Assembly: GCF_018263855.1 (NCBI RefSeq)
Contig: NZ_CP073318.1
Location: 9,796,001 to 9,860,000, forward strand
Source: Kutzneria sp. CA-103260
Lineage (GTDB): Bacteria; Actinomycetota; Actinomycetes; Mycobacteriales; Pseudonocardiaceae
Direction of reading: 5' to 3'
Length of the DNA stretch: 64,000 nucleotides
The notes below the pieces were generated by a model that did not search any database, had not been told where the DNA came from, and saw only the letters and a program-made list of their open reading frames with translations. Position numbers and translations under genes: made by a program. Shown here one piece after another: positions 51,599 through 60,199 of this stretch. The stretch's first letter is position 1. Each line of letters starts with the position of its first letter.

Positions 51599-53893
51599 AT
51601 GAGCGAGCTGTCCCGGAGAACCCTGCTGGCTGCGGGCGGCGCGCTGCTGGCGGCGCCGACGTTGGCGGGGGTGGCGAACGCGGCCGACGCGAACGCGGCC
51701 GATGTCGACGCGAGCACCGGCCTGAACTGGCGGTCCTTCCTCGCCGGCAGCGACCTGGTCTGGCAGCGCCTGCCGAAGAACTGGTACGACGGCCCCTTTC
51801 TGGGCAACGGCTTCCTCGGCTCGGGCATTTACGCGGAGCCGGGCGCCAACGCCATCCGGTTCAACGTGCAGCACAGCGAGGTCCAGGACCATCGCCCCGA
51901 GTTCGGCTCCCTCTACGGCCTGGCCCGCCTCCCGATCGGCTGGTTCACCCTGGAGCCGCAGGGCACGATCACCGCGGTCGACTGGCGGCTGAGCCTCTAC
52001 GACGCCGAGCTGGCCGGCACCATCACCACCACGGCCGGCAGCATCGCCATCCGCGCGATCATCCACAATGGACGATCGACGCTTGTGGTCCAGGCCAAGC
52101 CGAGCGACGGCGAGGCCAAGTTCCGCTGGGTGTTCCACCCGGCCGACGCGGTCAGCCCCCGCACCGACCCGAAGTTCAACAAGCCGGCCCCGGACGGCTA
52201 CCTGCCCAACCCCCAGCCCACCACGCAGACCAGCGGCCCGGCCACCCTGGTGACCCAGCCGCTGCTGTCCGGCGGCGAGCATGTCACGGCGTACCAGGAG
52301 ACGGCCAGGGGCACGACCAGAACCCTGTACGCCACGGTGGCCTGGTCGAACCCCGACAAGACGGCCGGCGGCCGAGCGCTGCACGCCGTGCGCTCAGCGG
52401 CGGGCAACTCCCTCGACACGCTGGCCTGGGACCACCGAGCCTGGTGGAATGCCTTCTACCGGCAGAGTTTCCTGTCCGTGCCGGACGGCCGGCTGCAGAG
52501 CTTCTACTGGATCCAGCTCTACAAGGTCGCCTCGGCCACCAGGAGAGCGGCCCCGGTGATGGCCACGACCGGCCCCTGGCTGGAGTCGACGCCGTGGCCG
52601 GCGACCTGGTGGAACCTCAACGTGCAGTTGGAGTACTGGCTGATCCACGGCTCCAACCACCTCGAACTGGACTCCCTGACCCGGGCCCTGGGCCAGTTCC
52701 GCGACAACCTGACCAAGCAGGTCGCCGCGCCGTACGACCAGGATTCGGCGGCCATCTGCCGCACCACGGACATCACCCTGGTCAACGGGGCCACCGCCGG
52801 CATCCCCGGCCAGGACCCGCCCACGCCGGAGATCGGCAACCTGACCTGGGCGCTGCACAACGTGTGGCTGACCTACCGGCACACCATGGACACCGGCCTG
52901 TTGCGGAACACGGTGTTCCCGTTGCTGCGCAAGGCGGTCAACTACTACCTGCACTTCCTCACGCCGGGCAGCGACGGCAAGCTGCACCTGCCGAAGACGT
53001 TCTCCCCGGAGTACGGCGTCGACACCCCGGACACCAACTACGACCTGGCCCTGCTGCGCTGGGGCTGCCAGACCCTGCTGGACAGCGCGCAGATCCTGCA
53101 CGTCAACGATCCGCTGGCCGCCAAGTGGCGGGACGTCCTGGCCAACCTGACGCCGTATCCGGTGGACGACAACGGCTTCATGATCGGGGCGGGCCAGCCG
53201 TTCGCCATGTCCCACCGGCACTACTCGCACATGCTGTCGGTCTATCCGCTGTACCTGGTGAACTGGGAGCAGCCGGAGAGCCGGAACCTGATCCAGACCT
53301 CGGTCAACCACTGGATCAGCTTCAAGGGCGCGTTGCAGGGCTACAGCTACACCGGCGCGGCCTCGTTCGCGGCGCAGATGGGGCGCGGCAACGACTCCGC
53401 CCAGTACCTGGCCGACCTGCTGCGCCTCTACGTGCAGGCCAACACCATGTACAAGGAGTCCGGTCCGGTGATCGAGACGCCGCTGTCGGCGTCCCAGTCG
53501 ATGCACGACATGATCTGCCAGAGCTGGCACGGGATCATCCGGGTGTTCCCGGCGATCCCGGACTCCTGGGCCGACGTCACGATCGACAACTTCCGCACCC
53601 AGGGCGCGTTCCTGCTCAGCGCCTCGCGTCAGCAGGGCGTGACGCGATGGGTGCGGCTGCGCAGCGAAGTTGGCGCTCCGTGTGTGGTCCGACATGGGAT
53701 CCCGGGCCAGGTGGCGGTTCGCGACCAGCACGGCCGGCCGCTGCGGTTCAGGGAACTCGACGCCACCACGATCCAGATCGACCTGCCGGCGGGCGGCGAG
53801 GCGGTGCTCTGCCGGGCTGGCGACCGACCGGACTTCACGGTCGCGCCGGTCAAGTCGAACGGGCCGTCCGCGCCGTGGGGCCTGACTGACTGA
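51599..53893 (+). CDS. Secreted GH95-like alpha-L-fucosidase
   Basis: A 764-residue enzyme exported through Tat (MSELSRRTLLAAGGALLAAP). The N-terminal beta domain has the family-like GPFLGNGFLGSGIY. A central (alpha/alpha)6 barrel (about 290-640, with TTDITLVNGATAGI, FSPEYGVDTPDTNYD, MSHRHYSHMLSVYPLY) and a C-terminal beta domain (WHGIIRVFPAIPDSW) follow. GH95 enzymes act on alpha-1,2-fucose or L-galactose. GH29 and GH95 in one region suggest degradation of fucosylated plant glycans. ATG 51599 follows GAAGGGG. Confidence 0.82.
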   Translation: MSELSRRTLLAAGGALLAAPTLAGVANAADANAADVDASTGLNWRSFLAGSDLVWQRLPKNWYDGPFLGNGFLGSGIYAEPGANAIRFNVQHSEVQDHRPEFGSLYGLARLPIGWFTLEPQGTITAVDWRLSLYDAELAGTITTTAGSIAIRAIIHNGRSTLVVQAKPSDGEAKFRWVFHPADAVSPRTDPKFNKPAPDGYLPNPQPTTQTSGPATLVTQPLLSGGEHVTAYQETARGTTRTLYATVAWSNPDKTAGGRALHAVRSAAGNSLDTLAWDHRAWWNAFYRQSFLSVPDGRLQSFYWIQLYKVASATRRAAPVMATTGPWLESTPWPATWWNLNVQLEYWLIHGSNHLELDSLTRALGQFRDNLTKQVAAPYDQDSAAICRTTDITLVNGATAGIPGQDPPTPEIGNLTWALHNVWLTYRHTMDTGLLRNTVFPLLRKAVNYYLHFLTPGSDGKLHLPKTFSPEYGVDTPDTNYDLALLRWGCQTLLDSAQILHVNDPLAAKWRDVLANLTPYPVDDNGFMIGAGQPFAMSHRHYSHMLSVYPLYLVNWEQPESRNLIQTSVNHWISFKGALQGYSYTGAASFAAQMGRGNDSAQYLADLLRLYVQANTMYKESGPVIETPLSASQSMHDMICQSWHGIIRVFPAIPDSWADVTIDNFRTQGAFLLSASRQQGVTRWVRLRSEVGAPCVVRHGIPGQVAVRDQHGRPLRFRELDATTIQIDLPAGGEAVLCRAGDRPDFTVAPVKSNGPSAPWGLTD

Positions 53894-53924
53894 GTTTCAC
53901 AGCATTCTGTAAGGAAGGTCGTAA

Positions 53925-53988
53925 CCGTTCCTCAGGAACGGCTGATGTGATCTGTGTCGCGGGGCTCCCGATGGAAATCGGGAGCCCC
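53925..53988. terminator. Two consecutive terminator hairpins
   Basis: CCGTTCC/GGAACGG at 53925-53941, then GGGGCTCCCGAT at 53961-53972 with its complement at 53977-53988 around GGAA. They separate the converging GH95 and inhibitor genes. Confidence 0.8.
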
Positions 53989-53996
53989 GACCACTG

Positions 53997-54386
53997 TCAG
54001 AACCGGAACAGCATCCCGGTTCGGTTGTCCCGTTCGCAGCCGTTGGTGTACTGGTCCTGGAACCGCACTGTCCGCCCGCGCCACAGGCCGGTCGCGGTCA
54101 CCGTGATCGGCTGGAAGATCATCGGGCAGAAGATGTGGGTCTGGGTGGCGGGCATGTTGGCCAGGTCGCCGTCGACCTGGCTGAGCTGCATGCACGCGGT
54201 CTGGGCGTCGGGGTGGGTGCCGCCGTCGGGGTCGCAGGTCAGTTCGACGACGTGCGGCGCGAAGCCGTTGGTGGTGGCGGTCAGGGTCAATGCGGAGGGC
54301 AGGGCGGCCGCGGCGGGGACGGCGGTCACGCAGACGGCCGCCGCACAGAGGGCGGCCGCACCGGCGAGGACTCGGGGAAGGGGCAT
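53997..54386 (-). CDS. Subtilisin inhibitor-like (SSI, I16) secreted protein
   Basis: A 129-residue extracellular protease inhibitor with a signal peptide of about 28 residues. The four mature Cys (51, 65, 87, 117) match the two SSI disulfides. The reactive loop reads C87-P-M-I-F-Q-P, giving a predicted P1-P1' of Met89-Ile90, close to the Met-Val of classical SSI. DPDGGTHPDAQTAC is the family signature. It would inhibit subtilisin-like enzymes, not the S53 peptidase seen here. Confidence 0.9.
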   Translation of the reverse strand: MPLPRVLAGAAALCAAAVCVTAVPAAAALPSALTLTATTNGFAPHVVELTCDPDGGTHPDAQTACMQLSQVDGDLANMPATQTHIFCPMIFQPITVTATGLWRGRTVRFQDQYTNGCERDNRTGMLFRF

Positions 54387-54503
54387 GGTTGCCTACTTTT
54401 GCGCTGTTCGTGCAGACGAACGAGGTAAAACCGAGTGCTCCACCAGAACGTGTGGCCGGCTTCACCCATTTGTGGTCCTATGTCGTGACTCAGGGAGGCT
54501 GCC

Positions 54504-55799
54504 GTGACTCGATCGATTGACCAGGTGCAGGGCTCGTCGGTCCGCAAGGTCGCGCTGGCCAGCGCGACCGGCACCACCATCGAACTCTACGACTTTCTCA
54601 TCTACGGCACCGCGTCCGCGGTGGTGCTGCCGAAGCTGTTCTTCCCAGCCGGCAACCAGACGGTCAGCACGCTGCTGGCCTTCGCCACCTTCGGGGTCGG
54701 CTTCCTGGTCAGACCCCTGGGCGCGGCGGTCATCGGGCACTTCGGCGACCGGCTGGGCCGGCGCCCGATGCTGGTGCTCACGCTGACCATGACCGGCCTG
54801 TGCACGGCGCTGATCGGCCTGCTTCCCAGCTACGCCACAGCCGGTCTGGCCGCGCCGGTGCTGCTGCTGGTTCTCCGTCTGCTGCAAGGGTTCTTCCTTG
54901 GTGGCGAGCAGAGCGGGGCGGCGCTGATGGTCGTCGAGCACGCGCCCGAGCGGCACCGGACCTGGTACGGCGGTTGGACGTTCCTCGGCTCACCGCTGGG
55001 ACTTTTCATCGGCACGGCCATGTTCTCGCTGTCCACGGCGGTGTCCGGGGACGCGTTCCTGAACTGGGGCTGGCGGATCCCGTTCCTGGCCAGCCTGCTG
55101 CTGGTGGCGGTGGGCGTCTACATGCGGGTCGGCATCGAGGAGAGCCCGGCGTTCAAGGAGTTGCGCGCGGCGCAGCAGATCACCCGGGTGCCGCTGGCCG
55201 AGGTGCTGCACACCTCGTGGCGCAAGGTGTTGCTGGGCGTCGGCGTGAACTTGGGTTTCAACGCCTTCATCTTCGTGCTGGTCACGTTCGTGCTGAACTA
55301 CTGGACCGCCGTGCACCACCTGCCGCAGCAGCAGGTGCTGACCGCGAGCCTGGTCGGCGGCGCGGCGCAGGTGGTGTCGATCCTGGTGGCCTGCCGGATC
55401 GCCGACCGGGTCGGCCGCACGCCGGTGATGCTGACCGGCGCGGTGTTCATCGTGCTGTTCGCGTTGCCGCTGTTCTGGCTGATCGACACCGGCTCGGCCG
55501 GGCTGCTGATCCTGGCGCTGGCCCTGGCCTACGCGGGATCCGGCATCCTGTTCGGCCCGATGGCCGCCTACTACGCGGTGCTGTTCGAGCCGCGGCTGCG
55601 CTACTCCGGCGCGGCGTTCAGCTACCAGCTCGGCGCGACGCTGGGCGGTGGCCTGTCCCCGCTGGTGGCCACCGCCCTGCTCACCGTCGACCACGCGAAG
55701 TCGTGGCCGATCGCGCTCTATCTCATGCTGGGCGGGCTGATCAGCGCCCTGTGCCTGCTGGGATTGCGTCGCTCGGCACCCGGGCCAGCAGCCTCGTGA
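54504..55799 (+). CDS. MHS-family MFS transporter
   Basis: A 431-residue proton symporter with 12 membrane helices. The family marks are the start SATGTTIELYDFLIYG, the GHFGDRLGRRPML loop, LRLLQGFFLGGEQSGA and IADRVGRTPVM. MHS carriers move organic acids or betaine/proline-like solutes. GTG 54504 has AGGGAGG five bases upstream. Its end overlaps the converging FAD monooxygenase gene by 59 bp. Confidence 0.92.
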   Translation: MTRSIDQVQGSSVRKVALASATGTTIELYDFLIYGTASAVVLPKLFFPAGNQTVSTLLAFATFGVGFLVRPLGAAVIGHFGDRLGRRPMLVLTLTMTGLCTALIGLLPSYATAGLAAPVLLLVLRLLQGFFLGGEQSGAALMVVEHAPERHRTWYGGWTFLGSPLGLFIGTAMFSLSTAVSGDAFLNWGWRIPFLASLLLVAVGVYMRVGIEESPAFKELRAAQQITRVPLAEVLHTSWRKVLLGVGVNLGFNAFIFVLVTFVLNYWTAVHHLPQQQVLTASLVGGAAQVVSILVACRIADRVGRTPVMLTGAVFIVLFALPLFWLIDTGSAGLLILALALAYAGSGILFGPMAAYYAVLFEPRLRYSGAAFSYQLGATLGGGLSPLVATALLTVDHAKSWPIALYLMLGGLISALCLLGLRRSAPGPAAS

Positions 55800-57354
55800 G
55801 CACGGTCTGAAGCGTGCCGGCGGCGTCGGCCACCTCGAAGTCCGTACGCCAGGCCACGACGCCGTCCGGCCGCACCAGGCTCGCCCCGCCGTGTCCGATG
55901 CCGTACACGTCGACCAGGCGGTCGTCCGGGTCGGTGAGGTCGGGCCCGAGACCGACCGTGCGAACCACGATGCCGAGCCGGTCAGCGACGTGCTTGGCCG
56001 CCTGGTGCCAGACGCCGCCCTCGGTTCCGGTGAGCAGCACCCAGTCCCGACCGAAGAAGTCCACTGTGGACACTGTCGTGCCGTTGCGGACCAGTGGCAC
56101 GTGCGGGGCCCGGAAGCCGGGGCGGCCACTGGGCTTGCGCGGGTCCTCGACCGCCGCCGGGTCCTCGTCGTCGATCAGCACGGCGTCGGACCGCTGCCGA
56201 ACACCGAACACGACCTCCAGATGGCCCAACGGTTTCGGCCACGAGCGCTCGTCCGTTCGGGCCGGCGTGCGTTCCAGGTAGTTGGCCAGTGAGTCGGCGA
56301 CCACAAGTTCGGCCACCGTGCGCCGCTCGGGGTCGTAGCTGTCCAGCAGTCCCGGGCCGGCCTGCCCGGTGAGCACCGCGGCCAGCTTCCAGGCCAGGTC
56401 GAAACCGTCGCCGATAGCCGTGTTGCCGCCGAGGCCGCCGGTCGGTGGCGTCACCTTGGCCGCGTCGCCGGCCAGGAAAACCCGTCCGCGGCGGAACGTG
56501 TCGGCGACCCGGGCAGCCATCTCCCAGGCCTGCACGGTGCGGATCCGCGGTTCCAGCTCCGGGTCGTCGAGCCCCAGCCGGATCAGCTCGACGCAGCGCT
56601 GCGGCGTGAAGTCCTCGAACGACTGGCCGCGCGCCGGGTCGTACTCGACGCCGAAGATGAACCGGCCCGGGACGTGCGCGGTGCCGAAGAAGCCGGTGAA
56701 CTCCGGATGCCACAGGAAGTACAGCGAGTCGGCGATGTCGGCGAGCCGCCGCGGGTCCGCGTCGAAGACGATGCCGGCCTGGTGGCTGAGGCTGCCCCAG
56801 CCGTGCCGGCCGATGCCGAGCCGTTCGCGGATCGGACTGCGGTGACCATCGGCGGCGACCAGGTAGTCGGCGCGGACCTGGCTGAGCGTGCCGGTCGGCC
56901 GGTGCACCAGTTGCGCGGTGACGCCGAGCATGTCCTGTTCGAAGGACACGAGCTCGGTGTCGAACTGGATCCGTGCGCCGTTCTCGCGAGCCACGTCCAG
57001 CAGCATCGGCTCCAGCTGGATCTGCGTGGCCATGCCCGGCTTCATCGGCGAGACCTCGCCCCGGGGGCGCGGGGCGTCGCCGAGGATGGTCTTGAGCACC
57101 TCGCCGCGGGCGGTGGTGGCGACCTTGATCTGCAACGGTTTGTTGTCGGCAGCCAGCACCCGCTCGGCGACGCCGGTGGTGCGCAGCAGTTCCATGGTGC
57201 GGGGATGCTGGCCGGCGGCCTTGGGATGCAGGGCGGTTCCCGGGTGCCGCTCGACCACGAGCACATCGATCCCCCGGTCGGCCAGGAACATCGCGGTTGA
57301 CCCACCGGCAAGTCCGGCCCCCACCACCAACACCCGCACGCGTGTCGTGTTCAT
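55741..57354 (-). CDS. FAD-dependent aromatic monooxygenase
   Basis: A 537-residue flavoprotein hydroxylase of the PHBH/polyketide-oxygenase type. The FAD fold starts VLVVGAGLAGGSTA, and DG fingerprint LVAADGHRSPIR and GDAAKVTPPTGGLGGN follow. The ~130-residue thioredoxin-like C-terminus (VSTVDFFGRDWVLLTGTEGG) is intact. It likely hydroxylates an aromatic or antibiotic substrate and may give drug resistance. ATG 57354 has GGAGGGGGG upstream. It starts behind an inverted-repeat promoter, and no dedicated regulator is adjacent. Confidence 0.92.
   Translation of the reverse strand: MNTTRVRVLVVGAGLAGGSTAMFLADRGIDVLVVERHPGTALHPKAAGQHPRTMELLRTTGVAERVLAADNKPLQIKVATTARGEVLKTILGDAPRPRGEVSPMKPGMATQIQLEPMLLDVARENGARIQFDTELVSFEQDMLGVTAQLVHRPTGTLSQVRADYLVAADGHRSPIRERLGIGRHGWGSLSHQAGIVFDADPRRLADIADSLYFLWHPEFTGFFGTAHVPGRFIFGVEYDPARGQSFEDFTPQRCVELIRLGLDDPELEPRIRTVQAWEMAARVADTFRRGRVFLAGDAAKVTPPTGGLGGNTAIGDGFDLAWKLAAVLTGQAGPGLLDSYDPERRTVAELVVADSLANYLERTPARTDERSWPKPLGHLEVVFGVRQRSDAVLIDDEDPAAVEDPRKPSGRPGFRAPHVPLVRNGTTVSTVDFFGRDWVLLTGTEGGVWHQAAKHVADRLGIVVRTVGLGPDLTDPDDRLVDVYGIGHGGASLVRPDGVVAWRTDFEVADAAGTLQTVLTRLLARVPSDAIPAGTGR
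56059..56071. repeat. Palindrome GTCCA-CTG-TGGAC
   Basis: A fifth exact GTCCA-N3-TGGAC copy, inside the monooxygenase gene. Confidence 0.6.
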
Positions 57355-57372
57355 GATCCCCCCTCCAATCTC

Positions 57373-57393
57373 GAACTATAAGTATCTTAGTTC
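57373..57393. promoter_or_regulatory. Inverted repeat in the monooxygenase promoter
   Basis: GAACTA and TAGTTC are inverted around nine bases, and an overlapping TAAG-TAT-CTTA is nested inside. The site ends about 20 bp upstream of the ATG in AT-rich sequence, typical of a MarR or TetR operator covering a -10 region. Confidence 0.5.
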
Positions 57394-57496
57394 AAGAGAG
57401 ACTTTGGTGACAAGGGTGTCACGAGACGATCTAGGGGCGGCCTTGTTTATGGACAGCGGGCGGCGGGTGTGCCAGGTTCACCGACCGGAGGTCGAT

Positions 57497-57763
57497 GTGG
57501 CTAAGGTGCAGCTGGAGATCCCGTCCTACGACCACGGCATCGGCCTGGTCGCATCCTGGCCGGAGAACTACCGGCTGACAGTCTCGGTCAGCGCGGACGG
57601 ACAGGTCAGGGTCGTCGGCGACGCCGCCGGACTGACCGGGCTGGCCGTGCAGCTGCTCGCGCTGGCCCAGCCGAGCGTGCCGGCCGGCGCGCACGAGGAC
57701 CTCGACGACTTCCTGCTGGTGCTGGACGAAGGCTCCGCGCCACTACGCCTGCAACGTTCCTGA
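57497..57763 (+). CDS. Imm32-like small protein
   Basis: An 88-residue soluble protein from GTG 57497, with GGAGG five bases upstream. The pattern LTVSVSADGQVRVVGDAAGL followed by TGLAVQLLALAQPSVPAGAHEDL and a terminal LDEGSAPLRLQRS resembles Imm32 immunity proteins of polymorphic toxin systems. No toxin gene is adjacent, so it may be an orphan immunity or a general family member. The longer frame from 57449 lacks a ribosome site. Confidence 0.55.
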   Translation: MAKVQLEIPSYDHGIGLVASWPENYRLTVSVSADGQVRVVGDAAGLTGLAVQLLALAQPSVPAGAHEDLDDFLLVLDEGSAPLRLQRS

Positions 57764-57787
57764 CCCCGCCAGACCCTGACCTTCAAC

Positions 57788-57840
57788 GTCATGAAGGGCC
57801 CCATCCTGACGTTGAACGTGAGGATGGGGCCCTTCATGAC
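57788..57840. terminator. Bidirectional terminator hairpin with ACGTT/AACGT core
   Basis: GTCATGAAGGGCCCCATCCT at 57788-57807 pairs perfectly with 57821-57840. The loop contains ACGTTGAACGT, which pairs further. It separates the Imm32-like and DivIVA-like genes. Confidence 0.85.
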
Positions 57841-57845
57841 AGAAG

Positions 57846-58691
57846 TCAGGACTGGGGGCGCTCCTCGGGGAGCGGCTCCAGGAGGGAGCCGGCGTCGTTG
57901 AGCAGGCCGGTGGCCGAGCGGAGCTGGTCGGCGATGCGCTCGCGGTAGTCCCGCATCCGGGCCGCTTCCTGGTTGCTGCGGTTGATCCGGGCGTCGGCGT
58001 CGGCGACCGCGGCGGTGAGCCGCTGGTCGACTTCGGCCTTGCGGGCGGCCTCTTCCTGAGCCAGGGCGTCCAGCGCGGCCTTGCGCTTGTCGGCCATCTC
58101 CTGGGTGAAGTCGGCCTCGATCTGGCGGCGCCGGTTCTCGGCCTGCTCGTCGAGCTCCTTGCGCCGCTGCACGGCGACGGTGGTCAGCTCGGCGGCCTCG
58201 TTGCGGGCCTTCTCCATCAGGTTCTGGTGCTCGCCGATGATCTCGGCCTGCTGCTTGTCCAGGTCGGACAGCAGGGTCTGGTACCGCTCACGCAGCTTGG
58301 TGGCGGCCGACTCGGCGTGCGCCCACGTGGTCTCGGCGGCGGCCTCGGCCCGCGCGTGCGTCTCGGCGGCGGCGGCCTCGGCCAGCTGGAGCTTGCGCTT
58401 GGCCTGGTCGGGCGTGTCCTGCGCGACGGGCTCGGGGGCGGCCGGCTGCGGGGCCTGCCGGGCCTGGTCCAAGTGGCCCTTGAGCTCCTCGATCCGGGCC
58501 CGGGCCTGGTCGAGCTGCTTGGCCAGCTCGTCGGCCTGCCGCAGCGCGGCGTCCCGGTCGGCGGCGAACAGCCGCACCTCCGAGGTGATCCGCTTGAGGT
58601 GTGTCTCGACCTCCATACGGTCATAGCCACGCATGGCGACCGTGAAGCTGGGAATCGACTGGGTGATGTCTCGGTTCTCGGCCGGCGCCAT
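57846..58691 (-). CDS. DivIVA-like coiled-coil protein
   Basis: A 281-residue protein with a DivIVA-type N-terminus (FTVAMRGYDRMEVETHLKRI) and a long Ala/Glu/Arg-rich coiled coil from about residue 35 to 255, broken by a Pro-rich APQPAAPEPVAQ hinge near 85. Actinobacterial relatives act in polar growth, cytoskeleton (FilP/Scy-like) or cell envelope. The exact role is not shown. The gene is monocistronic, starting at ATG 58691 and ending at a strong hairpin. Confidence 0.8.
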   Translation of the reverse strand: MAPAENRDITQSIPSFTVAMRGYDRMEVETHLKRITSEVRLFAADRDAALRQADELAKQLDQARARIEELKGHLDQARQAPQPAAPEPVAQDTPDQAKRKLQLAEAAAAETHARAEAAAETTWAHAESAATKLRERYQTLLSDLDKQQAEIIGEHQNLMEKARNEAAELTTVAVQRRKELDEQAENRRRQIEADFTQEMADKRKAALDALAQEEAARKAEVDQRLTAAVADADARINRSNQEAARMRDYRERIADQLRSATGLLNDAGSLLEPLPEERPQS

Positions 58692-58770
58692 GACGTAAAC
58701 CTACTCCCCTTTCGTCCCACTGAGTGAACGGGCCTTCTCGGGTGAACATGGCCGGTCTACGGTCGGGCGC

Positions 58771-58845
58771 ATGGCCCTCCTGGTGTCCCGCCGGCACGTG
58801 GACTACGTGCGCGTCACCAGCATGGCGTGTCGCGTGTCGGTCTGA
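58771..58845 (+). CDS. Leader peptide upstream of metY-metX
   Basis: A 24-residue ORF whose product contains SRRHVDYVRV then TSMACRV. This is the RRHVD...R...C pattern of short actinobacterial leader peptides found before sulfur-amino-acid genes (established pattern, recalled without a search). The single Cys at residue 20 suggests control by cysteinyl-tRNA or ribosome stalling. It ends 46 bp before metY. The ribosome site is weak. Confidence 0.7.
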   Translation: MALLVSRRHVDYVRVTSMACRVSV

Positions 58846-58891
58846 ATTCGGTTTCTCACGCACCCTTCACACCTCTGTTTGGAGCACAGCC

Positions 58892-60199
58892 ATGCCCTCT
58901 GACGCCTCCGCCTGGTCCTTCGAGACCCGACAGATCCACGCCGGCGCGGCCCCCGACCCGGCCACCGGCGCCCGCGCGACACCCATCTACCAGACCACCT
59001 CCTACGTCTTCAGGGATACGGCCCACGCGGCCGCCCTGTTCAGCCTGGCCGAGGCCGGCAACATCTACACCCGCATCAACAACCCCACCCAGGACGTGCT
59101 GGAGCAGCGGATCGCCGCGCTGGAGGGCGGCGTCGCGGCGGTGGCCTTCGCCTCCGGCCAGGCGGCCGAGACGGCGGCGATCCTCAACCTGGCCAGCGCC
59201 GGCGACCACTTCGTGTCCAGCGCCTCGCTCTACGGCGGCACCTACAACCTGTTCCACTACACGCTGCCGAAGCTGGGCATCGAGGTCAGCTTCGTGGCCG
59301 ACCCGGACAACCTCGACGAGTGGCGGGCCGCGGTCCGGCCCAACACCAAGCTGTTCTTCGCCGAGACGCTGGGCAACCCACGCAGCAACGTGCTGGACAT
59401 CGAGGCGGTGGCCGGGGTCGCGCACGAGGTCGGCGTGCCGCTGGTCGTGGACAACACGGTGCCCACGCCGTACCTGGTGCGGCCGCTGGAGCACGGCGCG
59501 GACATCGTGGTGCACTCGGCGACCAAGTTCCTCGGCGGCCACGGCACCGCCATCGCCGGTGTGGTGGTCGACGGCGGCAAGTTCGACTTCGGCGCGCACG
59601 CGGACCGGTTCGCGGACTACAACGAGCCGGACCCGAGTTATCACGGCCTTCAGTACTGGCCGGTCCTCGGGCACGGGGCGTACGCGGCGAAGCTGCGGGT
59701 GCAGCTGCTGCGGGACACCGGTGCGGCGATCGCGCCGCAGAACAGCTTCCTCATCCTGCAGGGCATCGAGACGCTGTCGTTGCGCATCGAGCGGCACGTG
59801 GCCAACGCCAAGGCGCTGGCCGAGTGGCTGGAACAGCGCGACGAGGTGGAGACCGTGCACTACGCGGGCCTGCCCTCCAGCCCTTGGTACAACGCGGCGC
59901 AGAAGTACCTCCCCGGTGGCGCGGGCGCGATCGTGTCCCTTGAGCTGCGCGGCGGAGCGGAGGCGGGGCGGGCCTTCGTGGACGGCACCGAACTGTTCAG
60001 CCAGCTGGCTAACATCGGTGACGTGCGAAGCCTGATCGTGCACCCAGCCAGCACCACCCACTCGCAGCTGACGCCCGAGGAGCAGGCGGTCACCGGCGTG
60101 ACGCCGGGCCTGGTGCGGCTGTCGGTCGGCCTGGAGGGCATCGAGGACCTGAAGGCGGATCTCGAAGCCGGGTTCCGGGCCGCGAAGGCAGCGCTCTGA
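58892..60199 (+). CDS. metY: O-acetylhomoserine sulfhydrylase
   Basis: PLP enzyme of 435 aa that makes homocysteine from O-acetylhomoserine and sulfide. The Schiff-base Lys212 is in VVHSATKFLGGHG, and the family start FETRQIHAG is present. NNPTQDVLEQRIAALEGG and the long C-terminal VRLSVGLEGIEDL fit MetY rather than MetB. ATG 58892 has GGAG seven bases upstream. The stop overlaps the metX start (TGATG), so the two steps of direct sulfhydrylation are coupled. Confidence 0.95.
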   Translation: MPSDASAWSFETRQIHAGAAPDPATGARATPIYQTTSYVFRDTAHAAALFSLAEAGNIYTRINNPTQDVLEQRIAALEGGVAAVAFASGQAAETAAILNLASAGDHFVSSASLYGGTYNLFHYTLPKLGIEVSFVADPDNLDEWRAAVRPNTKLFFAETLGNPRSNVLDIEAVAGVAHEVGVPLVVDNTVPTPYLVRPLEHGADIVVHSATKFLGGHGTAIAGVVVDGGKFDFGAHADRFADYNEPDPSYHGLQYWPVLGHGAYAAKLRVQLLRDTGAAIAPQNSFLILQGIETLSLRIERHVANAKALAEWLEQRDEVETVHYAGLPSSPWYNAAQKYLPGGAGAIVSLELRGGAEAGRAFVDGTELFSQLANIGDVRSLIVHPASTTHSQLTPEEQAVTGVTPGLVRLSVGLEGIEDLKADLEAGFRAAKAAL

